Assembly: GCA_030024085.1 (NCBI GenBank)
Contig: JASEJE010000008.1
Span: forward strand, 1-64,000
From: Bacillota bacterium
GTDB lineage: Bacteria; Bacillota; SHA-98; UBA4971
DNA length: 64,000 nt
Reading direction: 5' to 3'
The translations under genes were made by a program, and so were the position numbers. Shown here piece by piece: positions 29,580 through 39,533 of the stretch. The first letter of the stretch is position 1, and each line of letters starts with the position of its first letter. Below the pieces are notes generated by a model. It made no database searches. It was not told where the DNA came from and saw nothing but the letters and a program-made list of their open reading frames with translations.

Positions 29580-30443
29580 ATGCTGCTACCTTTCGACTAC
29601 GTCCGGGCGCGAAGCAGGGAAGAGGCGGTGGACCTGGCGCTTCGGGCCGGGGCCGACGGCAAGTTCCTCGCCGGAGGCACTGACCTGCTGGTACGCATGC
29701 ATGACAGACAACTGCGCCCCCAGATGGTCATCGACCTCAAGGGAGTCAGCGGGTTGCAGGGAGTAAGCTGCTGCGACGGTGAGGGCCTTGTGATCGGAGC
29801 TGCTACCCCCTTGAACCGTCTGATAAGGGATGAAGCGGTGCGCTCGAAGTACGGCCTTCTTGCGGAGGCGGCGCACACCGTGGGATCCCTCCAGATCCGT
29901 AACCGTGCCTCTCTGGGCGGGAACATCAGCAACGCATCACCGGCTGCTGACACTGCTCCCGCCCTGTTGCTTTATGAAGCGGAGATCGTGACGTGGGGCG
30001 CGTCCGGGCGAAGGGAGATCCCGGTTGGCGAGTTCTTCAAGGGCCCTGGGGCCACCGCGCTCGCTGAGGGTGAGTTCGTGTCCCAGATAAGGCTCCCTGT
30101 CCTCAAGGAGCGGTCCTACGGGGTGTACCTGAAGCTCGGAAGGACGAGCGCGGTCGACCTTGCGATTGCGAGCGTGGCAGCCCTGGCGCTGGAAGGCGGC
30201 GAGGTGCGCATCGCCCTTGGCGCGGTCGCTCCGACGCCGATAAGGGTGAAGGAGGCGGAGGCCATCCTGCGAAGCCGCAAGGACGAGGGTGCCATCAGGG
30301 AAGCGGCCGCAGCGGCAAGGCGCCGCGCGGCGCCCATCAGCGACATCCGTGCAAGCAAGGAGTACCGGCTCGAGATGACGGAGGTGCTGGCAGCGCGGGC
30401 CATCGAGCAGGCGCTTGCGGGCCTCGCCGCGGGCGGCAGGTAG
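29580..30443 (+). CDS. Xanthine dehydrogenase-family FAD-binding subunit
   Basis: 287 residues, medium subunit of a molybdenum hydroxylase. It shows the FAD motifs KFLAGGTDLL and TVGSLQIRNRASLGGNI, and a C-terminal CO-dehydrogenase flavoprotein domain. It passes electrons from the iron-sulfur subunit to NAD+ or another acceptor. A strong GGAGGAAGGAGGG lies before the ATG. It opens a three-gene operon M-S-L. Confidence 0.92.
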   Translation: MLLPFDYVRARSREEAVDLALRAGADGKFLAGGTDLLVRMHDRQLRPQMVIDLKGVSGLQGVSCCDGEGLVIGAATPLNRLIRDEAVRSKYGLLAEAAHTVGSLQIRNRASLGGNISNASPAADTAPALLLYEAEIVTWGASGRREIPVGEFFKGPGATALAEGEFVSQIRLPVLKERSYGVYLKLGRTSAVDLAIASVAALALEGGEVRIALGAVAPTPIRVKEAEAILRSRKDEGAIREAAAAARRRAAPISDIRASKEYRLEMTEVLAARAIEQALAGLAAGGR

Positions 30444-30464
30444 AAGAGAGGGGGAGGATAGGCC

Positions 30465-31007
30465 ATGCTTCACAACATACGCGTCAGGGTCAACGGCGAA
30501 TGGGTCGAAGCCTGCGTGCCCTCTCACAGGAGGTTGCTGGACTTCCTTCGCGAGGACCTCGACCTCATCGGGGCCAAGGAGGGGTGCGGCGGCGGTGAGT
30601 GCGGTGCTTGCACCGTGCTGGTGAACGGCGAGCCCATCAATTCGTGCCTGGTGCTTGCGGTGGAGGCTGATGGTGCGGAGGTGCTCACGGTTGAGGGCCT
30701 TGGCGACGCGAAAGACCTCGACCCGGTGCAGGAGGCTTTCGTCCAGAATTCCGCCCTGCAGTGCGGGTATTGCATACCCGGGATGGTCATGTCCGCCAAG
30801 GCGCTGCTGATACGTAACCCCAATCCGACGCGCGACGAGGTCGTCGAGGCCATAAGCGGCAATCTGTGCCGGTGCACGGGTTATGCCCGCATCGTGGACG
30901 CCATCATGCAGGCGGCCCAGGCGGCCGACGCGGCCGGACCGGCCCCGGCTGGTCGTGCGGCGGGGCACGCGCCGGCTGCCGAAGTGTCAAGGGCGGGAGG
31001 TGAATGA
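30465..31007 (+). CDS. Xanthine dehydrogenase-family [2Fe-2S] subunit
   Basis: 180 residues. The plant-type cluster motif is CGGGECGACTVLVNG with a further Cys; the second cluster motif is CGYCIPGM followed by CRCTGY. The C-terminus carries an extra Ala/Pro-rich tail of about 25 residues. The stop overlaps the start of the large subunit (ATGA). Confidence 0.93.
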   Translation: MLHNIRVRVNGEWVEACVPSHRRLLDFLREDLDLIGAKEGCGGGECGACTVLVNGEPINSCLVLAVEADGAEVLTVEGLGDAKDLDPVQEAFVQNSALQCGYCIPGMVMSAKALLIRNPNPTRDEVVEAISGNLCRCTGYARIVDAIMQAAQAADAAGPAPAGRAAGHAPAAEVSRAGGE

Positions 31008-33340
31008 GGGTGGCAGAGAAGACGACCTACATAGGAACCGCGGTGGTACGCAGCGACGCTCTCGAGAAGGTCACCGGGGCTGCAAGATACGCGGGCGACC
31101 TCAAGTTCGACCGGATGCTGTACGTGAAGCTTCTCCGGGGCAAGTACGCCCACGCCCGCCTGGTGCGCGTGGACGCATCGAAAGCCCGGAAGCTGCCGGG
31201 AGTGAAGGCCGTCGTGACGGGCACAGACTTTCCGTACCGCATGGGCCTGTACCTCGTGGACCGCACTCCGTACGCCGTCGAGAAGGTGCGCTACTACGGC
31301 GAACCCGTCGCAGGCGTGGCAGCCGTCTCGCCCGAGGTGGCGGAGGAAGCCCTCGGTCTCATCGAGGTCGAATACGAGGAGCTGCCGCCAGTCCTCGACC
31401 TGCTGGAGGCCATAAAGCCCGGGTCGCCTCTGGTCCATCCAGAGCTTCATGAATATGAACACGTCCCGGCCATATTCCCTGTGCCTCACACTAACATCAG
31501 CAATCACTTCAAGATCCGAAAGGGCGACGTGGAGAAGGGGTTCGCTGAGGCGGACCTCATCGTGGAGGACACCTACTACGTGCCGCACATCCAGCACTCG
31601 CCGCTCGAGCCCCACGCCGCGGTCGCTCTCTATGACCGCGAGGGCAAGCTCACCATCTGGGCAAGCTCCCAGTCACCCTTTGCGATGAGAAAGATCCTGA
31701 GCCAGAGCCTCAGGTGGCCAATGAACCGGATACGCGTCATCGGCCCTTATGTGGGCGGCGGGTTCGGCGGCAAGGCTGGGCTCAACGTTGAGGCGACCCT
31801 GGTTCCTCTGGCCATGAAAGCTGTCGGCCACCCGGTGAAGCTGGTTTGCACACGGGAAGAGGAGTTCAGAGACACCTTCGTTCGCCAGGGGATGTGGTGT
31901 CGCCTGAAAACCGGCGTGAAACGAAACGGCAGGATAACCGCACAGGAGTTCGAGATGTACTGGGACGGCGGCGCCTACACTGAGTACGGGGTCAACGTGA
32001 CGAGGGCCGCAGGCTACAGCTCCGCCGGGGTGTACGACATCCCCAACATGAAGACGGACTCTTACTGCGTGTATACGAACAAGCCTGTCGGCGGTCCTTT
32101 GCGTGGCTTCGGCCACGGCGAGAACCACTGGGCCATAGAGCAGCACATGGACCAGATCGCGCACAGGCTGGGCATGGACCCCGTGGAGTTCCGAATGATC
32201 AACCTGCAGCGCGAGGGATCCACCAACGCCACCGGCCAGGTCCTCCACAACGTGGGCATCGGTAAATGCCTCGAGGAGGCCGCGAGGCTCATAGGCTGGA
32301 CGAAGGTGACGGGGCCAGGGAAGATAGAGCCCGGCGTGAAGAAGGTGCGGGCAAAGGGGATCGCGTGCATGACCAAGGCCCCGGCCATGCCGAACGACGC
32401 AGCGTCCACCGCCATCGTGAAGCTCAACGACGACGGCACCGTCGTGCTGAACATATCCGCGCAGGAGCTGGGTCAGGGCGCCTTCACGGTGCTATCGCAG
32501 ATCTGCGCAGAGGAGCTCGGTGTCCGGTACGAAGACATCAGGATATACCCCGTGGACACGGACCACGGCGCGTACGAGTGGCAGACCGTGGCAAGCCGCA
32601 TCACATACTCGTGCGGCCGCGCTGTGATGGAGGCCGCCAGGGATGCAAAGAGGCAGCTCTGCGACCACGCGTCCAGGTATTTCGGCGTGCCCGCCGGCGA
32701 CGTGGATGTCGCGGATGGCCGAGTGTTCGTGAAGGGCGACCCCTCGAGGCGCGTCCCCGTTGCTACGCTTGCCCTCGGTGCAACGCTTCCGGATTTCAGC
32801 GGCTACGGCGGCCCAATTGTTGGACGAGGCAAGTTCATACCAGAAGGAATTGTCGCCATGGATGCCGAAACAGGGCAGAGTCCCAAACCCGTCGCGAACT
32901 GGACCTACGGGGCCCAGGCCGTCGAGATCGAGCTGGACCTCGAGCTAGGCAAGATCGAAGTCAAGAAGGTGGCCGCTGTGTATGATGCAGGGCGCGTCAT
33001 CAACCCTGTGACGGCCGCCGCTCAGGTCGAAGGAGGTGTTGTGCAAGGGTTAAGCATTGGGCTCTTTGAGGAGATGAAGTTCGACGAAAGGGGCAGGCTG
33101 CTGAATCCATCGTACGTTGACTACAAGATAGCAACAGCAGCAGAGATCCCCGAGATGCTGGTGAGCTTTGTCGAGGTTCCCCAGGAGGATGGGCCGTACG
33201 GAGCGAGGGGTATTGGGGAGCATGTCATGGTGCCGACGCCGCCTGCCATCGCCAATGCGCTATTCCATGCTGCGGGCGTCCGGGTCAAGCGTCTTCCCAT
33301 GACGTCGGAGAGTGTTCGTTGGGCCCTGAAGCAAGAGTAA
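31004..33340 (+). CDS. Xanthine dehydrogenase-family molybdopterin-binding subunit
   Basis: 778 residues, the catalytic large subunit that hydroxylates a purine or other N-heterocycle. It shows the GPYVGGGFGGK molybdopterin motif, the PLRGFGHGENHW loop, the GQG motif in QELGQGAFT, and the active-site Glu in GARGIGEHVMVP. Substrate specificity cannot be set from sequence; the neighbouring xanthine/uracil permease suggests a purine. The ATG at 31004 follows GGGAGGTGA. Confidence 0.92.
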   Translation: MRVAEKTTYIGTAVVRSDALEKVTGAARYAGDLKFDRMLYVKLLRGKYAHARLVRVDASKARKLPGVKAVVTGTDFPYRMGLYLVDRTPYAVEKVRYYGEPVAGVAAVSPEVAEEALGLIEVEYEELPPVLDLLEAIKPGSPLVHPELHEYEHVPAIFPVPHTNISNHFKIRKGDVEKGFAEADLIVEDTYYVPHIQHSPLEPHAAVALYDREGKLTIWASSQSPFAMRKILSQSLRWPMNRIRVIGPYVGGGFGGKAGLNVEATLVPLAMKAVGHPVKLVCTREEEFRDTFVRQGMWCRLKTGVKRNGRITAQEFEMYWDGGAYTEYGVNVTRAAGYSSAGVYDIPNMKTDSYCVYTNKPVGGPLRGFGHGENHWAIEQHMDQIAHRLGMDPVEFRMINLQREGSTNATGQVLHNVGIGKCLEEAARLIGWTKVTGPGKIEPGVKKVRAKGIACMTKAPAMPNDAASTAIVKLNDDGTVVLNISAQELGQGAFTVLSQICAEELGVRYEDIRIYPVDTDHGAYEWQTVASRITYSCGRAVMEAARDAKRQLCDHASRYFGVPAGDVDVADGRVFVKGDPSRRVPVATLALGATLPDFSGYGGPIVGRGKFIPEGIVAMDAETGQSPKPVANWTYGAQAVEIELDLELGKIEVKKVAAVYDAGRVINPVTAAAQVEGGVVQGLSIGLFEEMKFDERGRLLNPSYVDYKIATAAEIPEMLVSFVEVPQEDGPYGARGIGEHVMVPTPPAIANALFHAAGVRVKRLPMTSESVRWALKQE

Positions 33341-33344
33341 ACGT

Positions 33345-33540
33345 TGACCGGAGTACAGCCGCCGTAAGCCCCGCCGTTCAGGGCCGGGGATGAGGCGGGT
33401 CCGAAGGCACTGGCCCGATGCGCCGGCCGCGAGGTCGGGGGACGACGTAGCCGCTCCTGCAGGCGGCATCGGGCGTCAATAAGTCGCAAAGACTATAGAG
33501 CCGCCCCACTGGGGCTAGAGCGACTTACCTGCAACCGGAA
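33345..33540 (+). ncRNA. Possible structured leader RNA or remnant of an IS605-type right end
   Basis: This gene-free stretch before the permease holds several hairpins. One is GCCCCGCCGTTCAGGG followed by CCGGGGATGAGG (33368-33396), which resembles the hairpin at the 3' end of TnpB-associated (omega) RNAs. Another is a 7-bp stem AAGTCGC/GCGACTT (33481-33487 and 33520-33526) enclosing GCCCCACTGGGGC. No TnpB gene or remnant is seen. It could instead be a riboregulator of the permease. The rest of 33341-33709 holds the ribosome-binding site only. Confidence 0.35.
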
Positions 33541-33709
33541 ACGAATGTCGCCAAGGCCTTGGTCCGTATAGCCTACCACAAGGGACGGCGAGTGCGCGGG
33601 AGGGGCGGCAGGACGCCGGAATCGAAGAGGTCGAAGGCCTCGCCTCCCGGCTTTGGTTGCGGGAAGGCTCAACCGTAGCGGACAGCAGGTCTGAAGGGAG
33701 GAGAGATCC

Positions 33710-34963
33710 GTGGCAAGCACCCAGCCGATTGTGAAGGCGAAAGTCAGAGGGCCCATAAGGCCCGGAGACCCCCTGCCTTTTCCTCAGCTTCTAGTTCTAG
33801 GCATTCAGCACACGTTCACCATGTTCGGCGCGACGGTCCTGGTGCCGCTGCTCACAGGGCTTGACGTGAGCGTCGCCCTCTTCACGGCGGGCATAGGGAC
33901 CCTGTGGTTCCATCTGGTGACAAAACGGAGGGTTCCGATATTCCTCGGGTCGTCGTTTGCTTTCATCGCTCCTGTCGCGCTTGTGATCAAGGAGATGGGG
34001 ATCCCTGCGGCTCAGGGCGGGATCATTGTGGCAGGTCTGCTCTACTGTGTCCTCGCAGTGATCATATACTTTGCAGGTCCGAGATTCATGGAATCCCTGC
34101 TCCCACCGGTTGTCACAGGGCCGATCATCATGGTCATAGGGCTCAACCTCGCGCCGGTCGCCATCGGAAGCGCGAGCAAGAACTGGATAATCGCGCTCAT
34201 AGTGCTGGCAACCGTCGCTATCGTGAACCTTTACGTGAAGGGGTTCCTGCGGCTACTGCCGGTCATATCCGGGATAGTCGTGGGGTACATCGTCAGCCTG
34301 ATATGGGGCATTGTGGACACGGCGCCCGTGGTCCAGGCGGCGTGGGTCGGGATGCCTCACTTCACATGGCCGGTATTTGACGCGGCGGCCATTGGGCTCA
34401 TAGCCCCGGTGGCAGTAGCCACCATGGTGGAGCACGTTGGGGATGTGCTGGCCGTCGGGGCCACGGTCGAGGATGACTTCGTCAAGGATCCGGGACTGCA
34501 CCGGACGCTTATCGGAGACGGCATAGGGACGTCCCTCGCCGGCCTGTTCGGCGGCCCTGCGAATACCACCTACTCTGAGAACACCGGGGTGCTCGCTCTG
34601 ACGAGGGTATGGAAGCCCGAGGTGATGAGGGTGGCAGCAGTGCTCGCCATCCTGCTTGCATTCATCGGCAAGCTTGGCGCAGCGATAAGGACCATACCAG
34701 AGCCGGTGATCGGCGGCATCTCAATCGTGCTCTTCGGAATGATCGCCGCGATCGGCGTGAGGACCGTCGTGGAGAACCAGGTCGACATGAAGCAGTCGAG
34801 GAACCTGCTCATCGCCAGCGTCATGCTGGTGATCGGCATCGGCGGCGCGATGATAAGGATCTGGGGGAACCTGCAGTTCGGTGGGATCGGCCTTGCTGCC
34901 ATCATTGGCATCATCCTGAACCAGCTCCTGCCGAGAGAGGCCGGAAAGGGCCAGGAAGGCTAA
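33710..34963 (+). CDS. Uracil-xanthine permease (NCS2 family)
   Basis: 417 residues, about 12-14 membrane helices, nucleobase/cation symporter. It shows the conserved GLxQHxF-type start LGIQHTFTMFGATVLVP, the substrate-region VATMVEHVGDVLAVG, and the GxxNTTYSENTGVLALT signature. It lies just downstream of the molybdenum hydroxylase genes and probably imports their substrate. The GTG start follows GGGAGGAGAG. Confidence 0.9.
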   Translation: MASTQPIVKAKVRGPIRPGDPLPFPQLLVLGIQHTFTMFGATVLVPLLTGLDVSVALFTAGIGTLWFHLVTKRRVPIFLGSSFAFIAPVALVIKEMGIPAAQGGIIVAGLLYCVLAVIIYFAGPRFMESLLPPVVTGPIIMVIGLNLAPVAIGSASKNWIIALIVLATVAIVNLYVKGFLRLLPVISGIVVGYIVSLIWGIVDTAPVVQAAWVGMPHFTWPVFDAAAIGLIAPVAVATMVEHVGDVLAVGATVEDDFVKDPGLHRTLIGDGIGTSLAGLFGGPANTTYSENTGVLALTRVWKPEVMRVAAVLAILLAFIGKLGAAIRTIPEPVIGGISIVLFGMIAAIGVRTVVENQVDMKQSRNLLIASVMLVIGIGGAMIRIWGNLQFGGIGLAAIIGIILNQLLPREAGKGQEG

Positions 34964-35263
34964 AGACCCAGGCTTGCGACCGGCGCCCTCATCCGACCGG
35001 GCGCGGGTTGACGGCGGCCGGGTGCCGGTCGAGCGCCGCACCTGCGGCGGACCGGCGCCATCTGGGTGGACTCGTGCAGTTTGGGGGAGCCGCGAGGCTC
35101 CCCCTGTCTCTGCGCACAACGCACATTGGTCCTGGTGCAGGGCCTGGCACAACACGCGGTCCCGGCCCGAAGGGGCGCTTCAGAGGCCGTGCCCTCGCCG
35201 GGCATCGGCCGCTCACCGGATGCCGGCAGACAGGGTGGCTGGGAGAGCCTCACCTGGCCGCCA
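34964..35263. other. Convergent intergenic interval with one strong hairpin
   Basis: A perfect 9-bp stem GGGGGAGCC/GGCTCCCCC with a GCGA tetraloop lies at 35083-35104, but the following TGTCTC is only a weak U-tract. It may terminate the permease transcript. No gene is recognised here. Confidence 0.5.
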
Positions 35264-35860
<597 letters not shown>

Positions 35861-36520
35861 TCAATCCATCGCCCTTGCAATGAATGTCATCGTCAACATC
35901 ACGAAGATAAACGTCTGTATGATCCCCGCGAAGATATCGAAGTACATGTGGGGCACGACCGGCACGATGACCGGCAGCACCGAGTATAGAAGACCCATGA
36001 TGATGGTCCCGCCGAGCATGTTGCCAAACAGGCGAAACGCCATAGAGAATGGAAGCGCGACCTCGCTTATCACATTGAGAGGAGCCAGGAAAGCCACAGG
36101 CTCGAAGAAGCCCTTGAGGTACGCCGCGATCCCCTTTCGCCGTATCGAGTAGTACTGGATATTCACAAACGTGATGGTGGCGAGGGCAAGGGTGGTGTTG
36201 AGGTCGGCCGTGGGTGGTGTGACTCCGATGAGCCCCACGAGGTTCGCAACGAAGAGGAAGAGAGCGAGCGTGCCGACGTACGGTATGAAGCCCCTGCGCT
36301 CCCTGCCCATGGTTCCGTCGACGAGCCATTGAACGGCGTCATACACTAGCTCGGGGATGGCCCGCCCTCCGGACGGCGGATCCTGGACCGGACGTGATAG
36401 CATGATCCACACCGCGACGCGGGAGGCGATGATGATCGCGGCCATGATCGCCCACGTCGTCAGCAGAGTCTCCGGGATCCCGTAGCCAAGCAGTTCATAG
36501 GTTCTTGCCAGGAACGGCAC
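35861..36520 (-). CDS. atpB: ATP synthase Fo a subunit
   Basis: About 219 residues, five to six membrane helices. The essential Arg facing the c-ring is in AFRLFGNMLGG, and the C-terminal helix has IAGIIQTFIFVMLTMTFI. It forms the ion half-channels. The GTG at 36520 follows AAGAGGAGA with 9 nt spacing; the longer frame upstream runs through a repeat remnant and is rejected. It precedes the duplicated c gene, 16 kb from the rest of the ATP synthase genes. Confidence 0.93.
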   Translation of the reverse strand: MPFLARTYELLGYGIPETLLTTWAIMAAIIIASRVAVWIMLSRPVQDPPSGGRAIPELVYDAVQWLVDGTMGRERRGFIPYVGTLALFLFVANLVGLIGVTPPTADLNTTLALATITFVNIQYYSIRRKGIAAYLKGFFEPVAFLAPLNVISEVALPFSMAFRLFGNMLGGTIIMGLLYSVLPVIVPVVPHMYFDIFAGIIQTFIFVMLTMTFIARAMD

Positions 36521-36604
36521 TGCCTTGCATCTCCTCTTGTCGAGCCCGGGTCCTCTCCGAGGTTGCTGGCACCTGCTTCCCTGCCCGCCTGCTTGCCTAC
36601 CTGC

Positions 36605-36712
36605 AGAGGACGGCGCGCCTCGTTCGGACCTGGCGCTCAAAGCCCGCCAAATCCCAGGCGCTCCGCGCCATGGCAAGCACTTCGATCCCCAACAGCGTCG
36701 GGAATGCCGTCG
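36605..36712 (-). repeat. Degenerate remnant of the dispersed palindromic element (copy 6)
   Basis: Alignable with the middle of the copy at 43308-43519: CGCGCCTCGTTCGGA, TGGCGCTCAAAG, GCCAAAT, then CCCAACAGCGTCGGGAA. The terminal repeats are not recognisable. It lies between atpI-like and atpB. Confidence 0.6.
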
Positions 36713-36793
36713 CAGGCTCACGGCGTCATGTCCAGGTGATGTGCGGACGGGCGTGGCGCCACTGGGAACGGCCTCCGTGCCGGTCCGATGCGC

Positions 36794-37156
36794 TCAGAGC
36801 GAGCCGAAGATGCCGGTCAACAGAACGATGAACCTCACCACGACCATGCCTGCCGCGGTCCCGAGGAAGAGACCGATGTCCAGCCGCAGCGTGCCGTAGA
36901 GAACGAGCGCGGTCAAGGCATATCTCGCGAGGTACTTGAGCATCACCTGGGACGACGCTCGCACGGGCCCGGCCGCGACGGCCGCGGCGACGGCAGCGCC
37001 CAGCAGGTGGAAGCTGGCGAGGCCGAAGGCTGTGCCAGCGAGGCCGCCGAGAGCCATGCGGGGAAGCCCGGCCGCGGCCAGGAGCGCTGCGGCCAGGACG
37101 GCGAGGACCGCCGCCCTCTTCATGATCGTGCGTTCCAGGTTCTTCGTGTCCCTCAT
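36794..37156 (-). CDS. atpI: ATP synthase subunit I-like (AtpI) small membrane protein
   Basis: About 120 residues with four membrane helices. It is placed directly upstream of atpB as AtpI commonly is. AtpI assists c-ring assembly in Na+-type and other F-ATPases. The sequence itself is poorly conserved, so the call leans on topology, length and position. The ATG at 37156 follows AGGTGG; a GTG three codons upstream is the alternative. Confidence 0.7.
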   Translation of the reverse strand: MRDTKNLERTIMKRAAVLAVLAAALLAAAGLPRMALGGLAGTAFGLASFHLLGAAVAAAVAAGPVRASSQVMLKYLARYALTALVLYGTLRLDIGLFLGTAAGMVVVRFIVLLTGIFGSL

Positions 37157-37330
37157 CGCGGCCACCTGAGCTTTCGCTCACAGATACAGATGTAGTTTCC
37201 TCTCTTCGTCTCGTTTTATGACTGCGGCCGCCAGGCCACAGGACGCTGCGATGGTATGAAGGGATCCGCGACGCTGTGGAGAAAAGAACGTAGGGTCGTG
37301 ACTAAGCCATGGAAGGGGCGGAACGGGCAC

Positions 37331-38185
37331 ATGCCGGAAATCGCATTTGTGAATGGGGAGTTCATGGATCTTTCGGACGCCCGGGTGTCAGTGGAAGATC
37401 GCGGGTTTCAATTCGGAGATGGCGTATACGAGGTCGTGAGGTGTTACCACGGCGTTCCGTTTGCGCTCGAAGAGCATCTTCGGAGGCTCGAAAGGAGCGC
37501 CTCCGGCATAGAGCTGGGGATCCCGGAGGAGACGCGGCGGCTCGGCGAGCTTGCGGTCGAAGCCCTTCGAAGAAGCCAGATCGCTGAGGCCGTTCTCTAC
37601 ATGCAGGTGACTCGCGGGTGGGCTCCCCGGAACCATGCGTTCCCCGAAGCGGCGAAGCCGACCGTCGTTATTACGGTTAGGCCGGCGAAGCCCGCCCCAC
37701 CCGACCGTGCCGCGCTCGGCGTCTCTGTCATCACAGTGCCTGACGAGCGTTGGCTTCGGTGCGACATAAAGTCCACAGACCTTCTTCCAAACGTCATGGC
37801 CAAGCAGAAGGCCGTACGGGCAGGCGCGTTCGAGGCTGTGATGATAAGGGACGGGGCGTATGTTACGGAAGGGGCGAGCACCAACGTGTTTGCCGTGAAG
37901 GACGACGCGGTATACACGGCTCCGGAGGGGCCCCGGATCCTGTCGGGCATAACCAGAGCCATCGTGCTGGGACTTGCGCGCGAGCACGGCATGCCCGTGG
38001 TCGAGGAGTTCTTTACGCCGGAGTTCCTGGCGCGGGCGGACGAAGCATTCATAACCAGCACCACGCTGGAGGTCGTTCCGTGCGTGAGAGTGGACGGTCG
38101 GCCGATGGGAGACGGAAGGCCCGGCCCGCTGACGCATGTCCTCGCGTCGGCCTACTCAGCCGAGGTAACAAAGCGAACAGCCTGA
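37331..38185 (+). CDS. dat: D-amino acid (D-alanine) transaminase, class IV PLP enzyme
   Basis: About 284 residues, the usual length. It shows VEDRGFQFGDGVYEV, the RGWAPRNHAFP loop whose RxH residues bind the substrate carboxylate in D-amino acid transaminases, the PLP Lys at about 147 (DIKSTDLLPNVMAKQKA), and EGASTNVF. It interconverts D-Ala and D-Glu for peptidoglycan. The ATG at 37331 gives the family N-terminus. It is transcribed divergently from atpI. Confidence 0.9.
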   Translation: MPEIAFVNGEFMDLSDARVSVEDRGFQFGDGVYEVVRCYHGVPFALEEHLRRLERSASGIELGIPEETRRLGELAVEALRRSQIAEAVLYMQVTRGWAPRNHAFPEAAKPTVVITVRPAKPAPPDRAALGVSVITVPDERWLRCDIKSTDLLPNVMAKQKAVRAGAFEAVMIRDGAYVTEGASTNVFAVKDDAVYTAPEGPRILSGITRAIVLGLAREHGMPVVEEFFTPEFLARADEAFITSTTLEVVPCVRVDGRPMGDGRPGPLTHVLASAYSAEVTKRTA

Positions 38186-38466
38186 CGACGCAGCGTAGCA
38201 CGGTGTGGCGTTGCCGGGAGAGGCAGGATCGACGGGACCCGGCGAGTCGGCGAGGTGGGATGCACGAGCCGTCGGTCCCGCTGGGCCGCATGCACGCCTT
38301 GTCGAAGGCGAGTCGCAGGAATCGCTGCCGCTTCTCTGAGTAGATCGAGACTGTTGATGTCTCCAACGTTGTGGCAACGGATCTCGGTGGGATCCCGGAA
38401 GACTATGCTCGCCCGCGGCAGAGTTGGTATCTGTGGCAGGGGATCAGCAGGCTCCCGAAATCGTAC
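38186..38466. other. Gene-free interval between dat and the DUF6504-like gene
   Basis: 281 bp between two convergent genes. No clear terminator or repeat was recognised. Confidence 0.4.
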
Positions 38467-38745
38467 TCAGAGTTCGCGATAGAGGACCCACCTGCGCCTG
38501 CCGCCGCTCCGGTCCAGGTAGAACTCGAAAGTTCTTCTATCATCCGTCCGGACCCTGTAGTAGTTGCGATGGCGGCGCAGGCGCCAGCTGGCGTATTTCG
38601 GGTTCACCGTGCCGACGCCGTGATCTTGCCACATGGCTTCGACCGCAGCGATCCGGTGCTCCTCGCCGCGCCAGATGAAGGCCGTCGGCGGACCTGGATG
38701 TGTCCTGAATACGACCTCTATCGGCTCGGAATAGAACCTTGGCAT
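38467..38745 (-). CDS. Small conserved protein, DUF6504-like
   Basis: 92 residues. The pattern (YSEPIEVVF, PTAFIWRGEEHRI, a Trp/Arg-rich middle, then YYRVRTDDRRTFEFYLDR and W-Y near the end) matches a family of small beta-rich proteins of unknown function. The ATG follows AAGGAGGG with 8 nt spacing, which supports this strand over the overlapping plus-strand frame. Confidence 0.65.
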   Translation of the reverse strand: MPRFYSEPIEVVFRTHPGPPTAFIWRGEEHRIAAVEAMWQDHGVGTVNPKYASWRLRRHRNYYRVRTDDRRTFEFYLDRSGGRRRWVLYREL

Positions 38746-38801
38746 GCCTCTAACCCTCCTTGCTATGTCGCGACGGGCCCGGTCGGGGCTGCTGCGAGGT
38801 C

Positions 38802-39533
38802 ATGAGGAGTGATAACGTGGTAAGGGCGATACTGTTCGATCTGGACGGCACTCTGGTTCACTACGATTTCGACGCGTTCATCAGGGAGTACCTGGCCGCC
38901 CTCGGCGCGAGGCTGGCGAGCATAGTCGAGCCCGGCCGCCTTGTGAGGCAGGTTATGAAGTCCACCGACGTGATGGTGAGGAACCTGGACCCCCACAAGA
39001 CCAACCGCGAGGTGTTCGCCGAGGACTTCTTCCCAGCCGTAGGGATACCCGGTGACGTGCTCATGCCGGTGTTCGACGATTTCTATCGCCGTGACTTCCG
39101 GTTCATCAAGGACCGACTGGGGATACGTCCGCACCCTGACGCCCGGCGCATGCTCGAAGGCCTTATCTCCAGGGGGATTGACGTGGTCATAGCCACGAAC
39201 CCCGTGTTCCCTCTCATCGCCATCGAGGAGCGCATGAGATGGGGAGGCCTCGACGGGCTTTCGTACAGGCTTGTGACATCTTACGAAACCATGCACTTCT
39301 GCAAGCCCAACCGCGAGTACTATGAGGAAGTCCTCGCGCTCATCAGTCGCACGCCCGAGGAGTGCTTCATGGTGGGCAACGATGTCGAGGAGGATATCAT
39401 CGCGGGCACGCTCGGGATGAAAACGTACCTCGTGGAGGACTTCCTCCTCGATCGCGGCCGGGCGCAGAACCACCCCGACTTCCGGGGCACCTTCGAGGAC
39501 CTTGTGCACTTCATGGAGCGCGGGCGATTCTAA
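38802..39533 (+). CDS. HAD-superfamily hydrolase
   Basis: About 243 residues. It shows the nucleophile motif FDLDGTL at the start, IATNP (motif II), a Lys in FCKPNREYY (motif III), and GNDVEEDI (motif IV). An alpha-helical cap lies between. Phosphatase substrate unknown. The start may be ATG 38802 or GTG 38817. The TAA stop is supplied by the first bases of the palindromic element at 39530. Confidence 0.85.
   Translation: MRSDNVVRAILFDLDGTLVHYDFDAFIREYLAALGARLASIVEPGRLVRQVMKSTDVMVRNLDPHKTNREVFAEDFFPAVGIPGDVLMPVFDDFYRRDFRFIKDRLGIRPHPDARRMLEGLISRGIDVVIATNPVFPLIAIEERMRWGGLDGLSYRLVTSYETMHFCKPNREYYEEVLALISRTPEECFMVGNDVEEDIIAGTLGMKTYLVEDFLLDRGRAQNHPDFRGTFEDLVHFMERGRF

Noticed and set aside
36521-36721. 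N-terminal extension of subunit a
   Set aside because: It is encoded by the degenerate palindromic element; the GTG at 36520 has a good ribosome-binding site and the usual start.
38371-38805. 144-codon plus-strand frame overlapping the DUF6504-like gene
   Set aside because: It has no ribosome-binding site and no recognisable motif, while the minus-strand gene has a strong site and a family pattern.
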